From contig VXCM01000319.1 in the NCBI GenBank assembly GCA_014773175.1, positions 248,001 through 312,000 of the forward strand: DNA of 64,000 nucleotides, written 5' to 3'. The first letter of the stretch is position 1. Every line of letters starts with the position of its first letter. The position numbers and the translations under genes were made by a program. The stretch comes from Lucifuga dentata (lineage: Eukaryota > Chordata > Actinopteri > Ophidiiformes > Bythitidae). Under the pieces are notes generated by a model that was given only the letters and a program-made list of their open reading frames with translations, ran no database searches and had not been told where the DNA came from. Shown one piece after another: positions 55,601-64,000 of the stretch.

Positions 55601-57802
55601 GAAAAAATGGAAGGCATTTCAGAGAAAGACTGCCTCTCAAATGGCCACATGTGCAATAGGTGGGGAAGCAGACAAATTACAAATAGCAATGAAACAAAAT
55701 GGGAAGATGTCAAAACAACAATTGAGCCATGATACAGTAAGGAGATCTCAAGCTATCATCCTAAACTAAGCTATCATCCCTGATGGACAGTACATCCCAC
55801 CCCATGCAAGACTTTTTGACAGCACTGGGCAGCTCCTTCAGTGACAGGCTGCTTCACCTGTGGTGTGTGAAGGAGAGATACCACATGTCCTTCCTCCCTA
55901 CAGCTGTCAGACTTTACAATCAGCACTGATCCCAGTAGTATGCACACGCCAAAAACTGATAACTCAACCATGTGCAATATCATGTGTACGATAATGTTTA
56001 CTTAACTGTATAATATCAATACTTCCTACTGCAATAATGTGAATTCAACATATTCAGCCTGTGGACTTATTATATTTCAGTTACTGTTCACTTATTATTA
56101 CTTACTTATTGATACCTGTTGACTGTTTTTGCCTTGCACTATTTTGCGTGTTGTTGTTTTTATCTTTGAAATATCCCCTTTGCTCCTGTAACACTGCAAT
56201 TTCCCTGCTGTGGGACTAATAAAGGATTATTTAATCTTATCTTAAGTCCAGAAAGATGTAGCCAAAAAGAAATCATGGCATCATTGAGATGGTCCAGTGA
56301 GGACAGGATCATGATGGAAGACTCAAATGAAACTGAGATTTACTTGTGAGTTGCAAAACAGTGACTTCCGCATGTAACACATTGCTTGTTGTGCATGTTT
56401 CAGGTTTAAATGTACCAGTATATGAACAATAACTTTTATTGGTACACATTTGGAGTCACAAAACTCACCCATTTATATAACTGAAGATTTTTTCATAATC
56501 AGCAGTTGTAAGAGACAGTCTGCAAGAAAAAAAAAAGATAAAGAACAACAAATGCTTTACAACTTTGCTGAAGTATCCCTTGATATATGTATATATAGGT
56601 AGATATACTGTAGATTCAGTTTGTGGTCTGATCTATCATAAGCACATTCAATATTGCGCAAAAGAGCACTCAACCTACCGGATTGGCATCACTCTGCTCC
56701 CCGCAGACTCAATATATTTCACATAAGAGGCAGGTATGTAAGTACTTCCAAATGGTTTCATGACTTCATCAGAAACCCCCTGAGTCAAAATTCCTATAGG
56801 ACAAATTCACCATAAAAACACAGTGATAAAGGGTCTACAAATTTGAAGTGGGATTTAAAACAAATTTTAGGTTAACTAATTCAGGTTTGATAAGTTTATC
56901 CACAGCAGTTTTTAATGAAGATCTGGTAATCTTTTTCAGTTCTCTAGAAATAGAATAAATAAGAAAATAGTTTTGTTTTGTTTTTTCTGTTTTTTTTTTA
57001 AAACTGGGTTAAATCATCTTTAGGCTCTTCATGCAATTCTACACTGTAAAATGTGACAAGTTGATCCTACTTAAAAAAATCTAGGAATCTGATTGCCTTG
57101 AAAAAGGTAAGTAAATAGGCTATAACTATTAGTCTTAAGTTCAGTAGACAGAAAGTAAACATAACTTAAGACTAATAGTTATATTTACTTACCTTTTTCA
57201 AGGCAATCGGTTTCCTAGATTTTTTTTTTAAGTAAGATCAACTTGTCACATTTTACAGTGTAGTAAAGATTTAACTTGTTTACCACATCTAAGTATAATC
57301 AGTTATTCTAACTATACTTACTTTTGACATATATATCTGGAATTGCATGGTTATTAACTAAATCAACTAGTCTAACTACACTTACTTTTGATTTAGAGCT
57401 GGATTTAATATGGTCTATTCAGAGAAAAGGCAGTTAAACTATTCCTTTCTCTGTTGTCAGAAATAAAATTAGAACTAGAATATACCTACTGTGAACTAGA
57501 CTAAGTAAGTTAGACAAATTTTCCACTTTGTTTTCACATATAAAACCAAGTTTATGTGATCCAGGTTTTAAGAGTAGACTCTTATTGTAGTATCTGTTTG
57601 ACAGCTTCACATGGTGTAAAATAATAAGAATAATTCTCTTAAATTTCCACTAAACTCTGAAATGGAACTTTAGCATTGAGCCATTGGACTTACCGATGAT
57701 GGGTCTGTCGTTAACAGCCTCCTGTCTGGCTTTAGTCGGTAAAACATGACTCCAACAACAGACAAACACACATACATAGGCAGCAGATCCCGTCCTGAAC
57801 AT
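52684..57802 (-). CDS. ggh: Gamma-glutamyl hydrolase (folylpolyglutamate hydrolase)
   Basis: Lysosomal/secreted cysteine hydrolase of the class I glutamine-amidotransferase fold; it removes gamma-glutamate from folate and antifolate polyglutamates. Nine coding exons in phase: 57802-57694, 56793-56679, 56519-56469, 55302-55218, 55059-54921, 54211-54105, 53938-53845, 53736-53599, 52802-52684, encoding 318 aa, equal to the human precursor. A signal peptide is present ([20 protein letters not shown]). RPIIGILTQ starts the core. The nucleophile is Cys134 in [12 protein letters not shown], and the catalytic His245 is in [16 protein letters not shown] and several N-x-S/T sites are as expected. The protein ends EQIYFF, then TGA. 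The donor after exon 7 (GTTACA) is weak. The intron after exon 3 contains retroposon debris and intron 1 a palindromic MITE. Confidence 0.95.
55440..55600 (+). mobile_element. SINE-like repeat fragment
   Basis: GTCAAGTCAACTTTATTCGAC...TATCTCAAAGGGCTTTACAGG...CAACCTTTCTAAGAAAACCAGGAAAAAACTCC, same family as 24043-24160. In a ggh intron. Confidence 0.65.
55765..56245 (+). mobile_element. 3' end of a non-LTR retrotransposon (LINE)
   Basis: Translates in part to [10 protein letters not shown] and [19 protein letters not shown], the C-terminal region of a reverse-transcriptase ORF common in fish LINEs. It is followed by a 3' UTR and the typical tail CTGTGGGACTAATAAAGGATTATTTAATCTTATCTTA. 5'-truncated and inactive. 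In a ggh intron. Confidence 0.7.
57042..57260. mobile_element. Palindromic MITE with TA target site, ggh intron 1
   Basis: Starts CACTGTAAAATGTGACAAGT and ends ACTTGTCACATTTTACAGTG, flanked by TA on both sides (57040-57041, 57261-57262). The two halves are inverted repeats of about 100 bp each, around a short loop with CAGTAGACAGAAAG. No coding capacity. Mariner/Tc1-type by its TA target (inference). Confidence 0.88.
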
Positions 57803-60166
57803 GTTGTCTCTACTCCCCGGTGGGCTGTCAAAGATTTTGCATTAAAATCGCATCGTATAAAGGCTGGAATCAGGTATAAAGGGAACAAGCTGCGTGCGAC
57901 TCGGTTAAAATATATGCTGATAAACCTGCAGGAGAGGGAAGTGAGAAAACCCAGATTTACATGCGTTGATCCTGTACTGCACATTCTGGTCAGACGAGTC
58001 TGCAAAATGCATTGTTCTGCTGACTGCGCGGACTTTTTGGAAAAATCTTCACCGATTACTTCATAGGAAACTGCTCGGCTCCGTGGGTCTCAGGGTTTGG
58101 AATCAAAGATCACGGCAACGACGTGAGTCCGCTCACGGTGTGGGATTTAAAGGAGAGGTATGAGGCCAGATCACAGGAGGATAGTTCTACAAGAACATTT
58201 ATGAAAACCTGCTGGTTTATAATCTTGCCCTTTTTTCATTTCGCATTTATTTCTTATTATACAATAAAATGCAATATGAAATCAATCAACAATCATATTG
58301 GAGCTGGGTTATTTCTCAAAAAATATTGCCACAGAGAAAAGTGAAAATAGCTAAATAATGCCTTTCTTAAGTAAAAGTACTGCCATATCACAGCCATTCA
58401 ATAACTGAAAATCTCCCCTCACAGCCATAATTTCTTTAGATAGTGAGCAGAATTTTTACCAGCACTTTACTGAATTTGTTTGACTGCCTGGTTTTACTGT
58501 TGTAAAAATAATACAGGAGAATATGAAGGCAAAGGTTTACATGAAACTTTCTAAAATAAAATTAAATGAAATAAAAAAGACAAAATCAAACTGATCATTT
58601 CTCGTTCCTAACCTTTGTGTTTTCTGAGGCCTGATATCCTTCTAGTCTTTGTCTTGACTTTTTGTTTTTCCACCTTTATTGAGGTCCAAAAGCATGTCAG
58701 ACATCCCTGTAAATAAGATTTTTGTAGTTAAATAGAAATCTTAAGTTGCCATGTCTACCTTTCACAGTAACCATGGAGATCTAATGGTTTGAGTATGCAA
58801 AATGCTTTCTCAGGCAGAGTGCCAGCACCATGCCTGCTTTGAAAAGAGGCAAACTCTGGAATAAAATGTTTACAATCCCACAGCTAGTATCTTTTATTTC
58901 ACCATGTTGTTTCAGGTCAGCGTAGAAGAGCTTGTAAACAAAGAGCTCCTTTTCTGACTTACAGGAGAAAGACAAATATAGCTACAGTAGTAAATATGAA
59001 AACAAGAATCCAAATCTCTTGATAGGCTATCCAGACTCTTGTGTTGATTCTTTTTAAACATTAAACACATAAATCACTTAGATTTGATCACTGTCAAAAT
59101 TTATGACCTTTAAAAAAATCAATGAGTTGAAAATGGATGAATTCATAGTTCATTTAATATAGTTTAATCAAAAAAAATTTCAAGTATGAATACAAGCATC
59201 ATTAGATTATTTGAAAAAACTGCATGAGATTAAGAAATTCCTCTACAAATTCTCTGCTGTGTTTTATTCAGAAAGATATTAATAGGCAGTGTTACATCAA
59301 GTAGGGGACTTATCACCCTGTTAAAGGGATCATTATTAGTGGTATACTCTAAACAGCCACCCTATATGATGCATGTACATGGTTTCATACATTATGCAGT
59401 TAAAGAAAACATGTATAGATCTGGCACTTCTCTGAGCATTTATCTATAATGTATCATGTACAAGATACTTGGTCCTTTTAGTCTGTGTGTGTGTTGGTCT
59501 TTTTTCAAAAGTACTGACACACGTACTTTATGTTGCACATTTTTTTCTTCTTTGTATTTCTTTTTTCCCTTTGCTCCGATATAGAATTCCAAATTCCCTT
59601 GTAAAACCAAACAGCTCTTACCCAAATGAATACTGAGTGGCAGGGTATATCTCAGAGTACAGACTTAACTCACTAAATAAGACATTAATTATACAGATAG
59701 AATACAGTCTCATATGTCAATGTGCAGATTAAAAAGAAAAACATTTGGTTGCGTCTTTTCCCAGCAGTCACACATTAGTCCAAAAGATGAACTTTCTGGA
59801 GCATCAGTCTTCATCTTTAAAGGCGAGCAAACACACCTCCATGCATTTCAATCTTTCTCTGTTAAAAAAAAAAAAAAAAAAANNNNNNNNNNNNNNNNNN
59901 NNNNNNNNNNNNNNNNNNNNNNNNNNNNNNNNNNNNNNNNNNNNNNNNNNNNNNNNNNNNNNNNNNNNNNNNNNNNNNNNNNNNNNNNTAATTATTATTA
60001 TTATTAACTAGATTCTATTATCTAGTTTATTAAAAAAACATGCATAAAAAGTGCATGGGATGACCAAGTTTCAGAGTTTACCAAAACCAAATCTAACCAT
60101 CAAATACAAGACAATCATTAATCATGATTCTAAACAAATATGGCCACCATGATCACAGCAACTTAC
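57803..60166. other. Intergenic, ggh 5' end to nmrk1, with sequence gap
   Basis: The ggh promoter should lie just above 57802, where CpG is commoner (57830-58140). No gene recognised in the AT-rich rest. It may contain the last nmrk1 exon, which I could not identify. Confidence 0.55.
59883..59988. other. Assembly gap of 106 N
   Basis: Run of N preceded by poly-A and followed by a TAATTATTATTATTATTAA repeat. True length unknown. Confidence 0.99.
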
Positions 60167-62041
60167 CCCTGAGTCTTTTTATTTCCTGACTAACATCTTC
60201 ATACACAGCAGCTAGCAGCTCCTCTTTTGTCTTTAATCCATCCAAGAACACTGGAAAATGCAGACATTGAACAAACAGGCTTTTATTTTATTATTTGACA
60301 GTATTACTTATCCCCTCACTGTTAGAAGATCATTGTCATGTCTTATCTTCATCCACATAAAGGTACAGAATACTTCTTGAAGCTGTGACTCCATAGACAC
60401 TCACCTATTCCTGACACCATGTTCTCCATCTCCTGGCGGTTTTTTAAGTAATTTGGCCATACCTGTCCATCAAAGTAGCCGGGGGGGTCCGGAGGAAAGT
60501 ACACCCTTGAACTGTCAATTAAAGACAGCAACCCAACAAATACGTAGAGAAAGAGACATTTTCTTTTCCCTTTTGTTGACTGTATTTCATTCATGAAAAT
60601 AAAGTGAAAAAAATAATACTGTAAATATGAAAACTGAAAATGTATGAAATTGAATGGATACATCGGAAACTATCACTGGATCCCCACCTTCGTCTCTTCT
60701 TGCAGACATTATAAGGGATTTCCAAGAAATATCTTTTGTCCATTAGCTTATTCAAACGCCTGTTAGACAAAGACAAAATGAGTTGTACTGAGCTAAATAT
60801 TAGCTAAATACAGAGTATCTTCACTGCAGCTTCCTGTGTTTACCCATAGTTAAAAATCAGGAAGCCCTCCACTATCAGCACAAACACATCTTCTTTGAAT
60901 GCTGTCCGGCCTTGGGCTGCCACAAATGATTTTGGATCCCTCTGCCATGACTCAACCTGGTTCATCATCTTGTCCATGTGGAGAGCATCAAGCACTAAAC
61001 AGAGTGCAATTGAAATGACTTCCTTTGACAAATCATCAACTGCAATGACATGTACACTGTCATAAAATTATAACAAGATCTTCCTGAATAACTGGCCTCA
61101 TCTATTATGCAGCATGAAGCCACCTTATGAAGAAATGTCATCTCAGCCACTTCTATCAGTGATCTACGTTTCCTGTCACTACCCACATCTTGTGAGGGTT
61201 TGAACTAGGCTTGGTCTGGAAACTGAGGTCTCTCTTTACTATCACAAAGCCTGCAATGTTACATGCAATGCCCATACTGCTGCTCAGTCACATGATACTT
61301 TATATCATCATTCCTGAATAAGAGCTAGTGGCACTACATGGCTGTTCTCACTTGGACTGAGTCGGTTTCCTTTTTCAGGGACTGAAGCAGTGGTCTGTGG
61401 ACTTGGATCTTCTCATCTCATCTCAACACCAATCACACTCAGCTGAAAGCAGCTCAGGTGCATATCCGATGTCAGAGTTGAATTCATCTGGGCAAGACAA
61501 CTTAATCAAAGAATACAAACAAAGCTCACTACAACAGACAAAAAAACAAAAAAAAACAAAACTGTTCTTTGTTTCCTCTACATTGGGAGAAAGCTGTGTT
61601 CACATTCTTGGCATCAAGTGACCTTTACACTCTGACAAGGTCTCACCTTCACACCACTTCTGTTTGTGATGCACATGGACAAGATATCCAAGCACAGCTG
61701 AGGTCTGGACAGTGTCAAGTTTGCTCACATCTTTGCTATTTGCAGATGATGTGGTCCCTCTGGCATCATAGAACTCTGACCTCCTTTGCACTGGAATGGT
61801 TTGCATCTAAGTGTGAGCAGGAAGAATGAGGATCAGCACGCCTCCGAGTTGGAAAGCATAGCTCTTGTCCTGAAAAAGGACTGCTCAGTATGTGCGGAAG
61901 AAGCAGCTGCCCTGAGTGGAGGATTTCAGATATGTTGGTGTGGTATTTTCCTGAATGACTGTAAAAAGGATTACGAGACCAACCACCAGATGATGGTATT
62001 TGGCTGTAGAATGTAGGGTTGTTTTTTTTTTTATACATGAN

Positions 62042-62083
<42 letters not shown>

Positions 62084-62819
62084 GATATCTAACTAAAGCT
62101 TTTAGTTTTCTAGTCAATGTATCTCAAAATTCAAAGTACACTTCTCCCTCATCTATAGTCAGGAGATATGGGTAGTGACCATAAAGAATCACACTGAGGG
62201 TACAAATGGCAGAGATGAGGTTTTCCTGTATGAGTGGATTGCTGCAACCTGTTCGTTGAAGTGAAGAACATAGATTCTCGAAGACATTCCTCTGAAAATG
62301 TCTTGATATAACATATTTTGTCTACATTTGATTAATTACTTGCCAGAAAAAGACAGGTATAATACTACAAAGCAGAATGCACCCAAAAATGCAGTTTATT
62401 GCCAATAGCTGGTGGACTTTTCCTGTAATTGAATCTTATAGTTAGAAGTTGTGAGGTAGACTGGAATGAAAGACTCAAGAAAGATTCAGGATTGTGATCT
62501 AACTAAACAGCACAATGTAAATCTCAGCTGAAACATTCCATAGATAGAATAACAAATGAGTAAATAAAGTGCCCTTACTGTCATATTGCTTAAACCCATT
62601 ACTGTCCACAGGTATGACAGAATCATCCTGAAGAAAAGAACATTACTTTGATCACTCATGCCTTCAGATTCCCATCATGACTGTGAAAATTGACAACATT
62701 GCTGTATGAAGTGGACCTCCCTGCCTACCTTAAAGAATAAATCCTGTGCAATGATGCAGCTGTTGGGTATCTGCTGGCGTAGATTGAGAGAAAGAGTAGA
62801 CTTTCCTCCATTGGTCATC
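60167..62819 (-). CDS. nmrk1: Nicotinamide riboside kinase 1, first and last exons missing
   Basis: Kinase that phosphorylates nicotinamide riboside to NMN in NAD salvage. Six exons in phase: 62819-62729, 62627-62579, 60994-60844, 60759-60688, 60511-60405, 60250-60167. The P-loop reads MTNGGKSTL (human GVTNSGKTTL), so the few residues before it are on an exon beyond the window or unidentified. Later blocks are NGFKQYD, LDALHMDKMM, VFVLIVEGFLIFNY, KRYFLEIPYNVCKKRRSSRVY, PPDPPGYFDGQVWP, VFLDGLKTKEELLAAVYED. It ends with one base past AGA CTC AGG at a GTAAG donor, so a short last exon lies at lower coordinates. The usual QDDFFK is QDLFFK here: the first Asp, catalytic in human NMRK1, is kept and the second is Leu. 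PDPPGYFDG and total spacing favour NMRK1 over NMRK2. Confidence 0.9.
61670..61965 (+). pseudogene. Broken LINE reverse-transcriptase fragment in nmrk1 intron
   Basis: On the plus strand, with frameshifts and stops, the sequence gives pieces like FAI(C)RDDVVPLAS (the ADD-box region of a reverse transcriptase), a CTGMV/LEWFASKCEQ segment and a FRYVGVVFS-like segment, in the order seen in fish non-LTR retrotransposons. It is heavily decayed and antisense to nmrk1. Confidence 0.55.
62041..62081. repeat. (GA)n microsatellite beginning with a lone N
   Basis: About 20 GA units after N at 62041, in an nmrk1 intron. Confidence 0.95.
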
Positions 62820-62899
62820 CTGAAAGAAATATGGACCACATGACAAGCTTACTTAGATAAATAAATCAATTTGATTTCACCAAGCGTAATTATTTATAT

Positions 62900-63336
62900 C
62901 AGTGGTTCTCAAACTTTTTGAGTCATGTGGCACCTCTGAGAAACATCCAAAGCAAGTACCACATCACCAATTCTAAGAAAAATCACAAAAAATCATGTGT
63001 GCATGTACTGAAATTGAGAAGTTTACAGTTTGAGAGAGAAAGGTTACTGAAGGCTGCAGATGTAGTGATGCATGAGACAAGTTGGGATATTTTCAACACC
63101 AAAAAAAACACCATCTATTTCTTAATTAAAAGAGAATATAATTAAACTATTTCTTAATTAGGTCAGTTTTATTTGTGAATAATTTGGCATATGAACAGAA
63201 TTTCATTACATTTCAAGTATTTTGATTATCTGCAGAATTTTCCTGAGCCATCCGACTTGCCTGACTTAGGACCTACCTGATATACCTCAAATACCACTGG
63301 TGGTACTGGTCTGGTACCATAGTTTGAGAACCACTG
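62900..63336. mobile_element. hAT-type MITE with 8-bp target-site duplication
   Basis: 437 bp with inverted ends CAGTGGTTCTCAAACT / AGTTTGAGAACCACTG. ATTTATAT occurs on both sides (62892-62899, 63337-63344), the 8-bp duplication expected for hAT transposons. No transposase frame. It lies upstream of the first nmrk1 exon seen, probably in an intron. Confidence 0.92.
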
Positions 63337-63344
63337 ATTTATAT

Positions 63345-64000
63345 CATATCTGACAGTCACACATGAAGTGATGGGGCAGTAAAAGAAAAGGTGGATGTTA
63401 TCATCAATGCTAACATGACAAAATCTATATTTTTAGAAGCACATTTATGCTTACATTTTCCCTTAAAAGACCTACCAACACAACCTTTATCTAGCTTTCA
63501 TGCCATTTACCCGGGTATATGTTCAGTATACTATGAACTCATGTAATATGATGGAATAAGTTGGATAATTCCTTTTCTTTCTCTGCCTTGCAGAACTCCA
63601 TTACATAACACATGCAACTTTTTCTGCGTAAATGAGTCAGTTTTTGCTATCAGTCAGAGCTGTCACATGGTTGTCACGTCTTACTGATCTGCTGGTGTGT
63701 GTCCCTCCATATGCCTGTATCTCACTGTTTTTTTATTCTTTTATTGTTTTGTTTTATGGTGCCTTTCTATGTGACCTACTAGCCTCATTGTCTTGACTCT
63801 GTTTCTCAACTTAACCCTAACAACACCAACCAAGATTACAGAATTTGATGTGCATGTGTCAATGAAAGCTCAATAAAATAGCAATAAGAACTCAAACTTT
63901 AGCTAGTTTTACCCTTTGATATGACATAACATTGGGTGTGACCTGAAAATGTAAAATACTATCTAAGGCATTTGGCCCAAGTAGAAAAAGGAGAGGTCAA
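63345..64000. other. Unassigned sequence at window end
   Basis: I looked here on the minus strand for the first nmrk1 exon (initiator Met and the IIGISG-type residues before the P-loop) and found no convincing match. Nothing else recognised. Confidence 0.5.

Overview
The window is vertebrate nuclear DNA, almost certainly from a ray-finned fish (teleost). Genes are split into many short coding exons with GT-AG introns, intergenic DNA is AT-rich, microsatellites are dense, and fish-type interspersed repeats are common (SINE-like '...TTTATTTGTATAGC', Tc1, hAT and TTAA-target MITEs, non-LTR retrotransposon remnants). Coding exons, joined in phase across splice sites, give proteins of the same or nearly the same length as their human orthologues. 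There is no CRISPR array, operon, rRNA or convincing tRNA. Layout: (1) 522-6911, minus: rnf165/ark2c (Arkadia-like RING E3 ligase), last RING exon outside the window. (2) 8644-12867, plus: atp5f1a, complete F1-ATP synthase alpha subunit, 11 coding exons, 551 aa, divergent from rnf165. (3) 14937-17195, plus: a four-exon gene for a 125-aa, very acidic protein that I do not recognise; this is the best candidate for something undescribed. (4) 20922-25014, minus: plpp1-type lipid phosphate phosphatase, complete, 282 aa, with a GC-AG intron and a recent inverted copy of its own last two exons inside one intron. (5) 27797-33613, minus: csgalnact1, complete, 532 aa. (6) 37986-51046, minus: rnf122, complete, 155 aa, with a repeat-filled 7.5-kb intron. 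(7) 52684-57802, minus: ggh (gamma-glutamyl hydrolase), complete, 318 aa. (8) 60167-62819, minus: nmrk1 (nicotinamide riboside kinase), both ends missing. The genes do not form one pathway. They are ordinary housekeeping or regulatory genes: mitochondrial ATP synthesis, lipid phosphate dephosphorylation, chondroitin sulfate synthesis, ubiquitin ligation, folate polyglutamate hydrolysis and NAD salvage. Interest lies in the unknown acidic gene, the inverted exon duplication in plpp1, the MITE families, and an assembly artefact. Sixteen isolated N characters occur, six of them flanked on both sides by the same exact 61-67 bp, which looks like contig ends joined without merging their overlap. Exon coordinates were worked out by hand from splice signals and reading phase. 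Gene names rest on remembered family sequences, not on a search.
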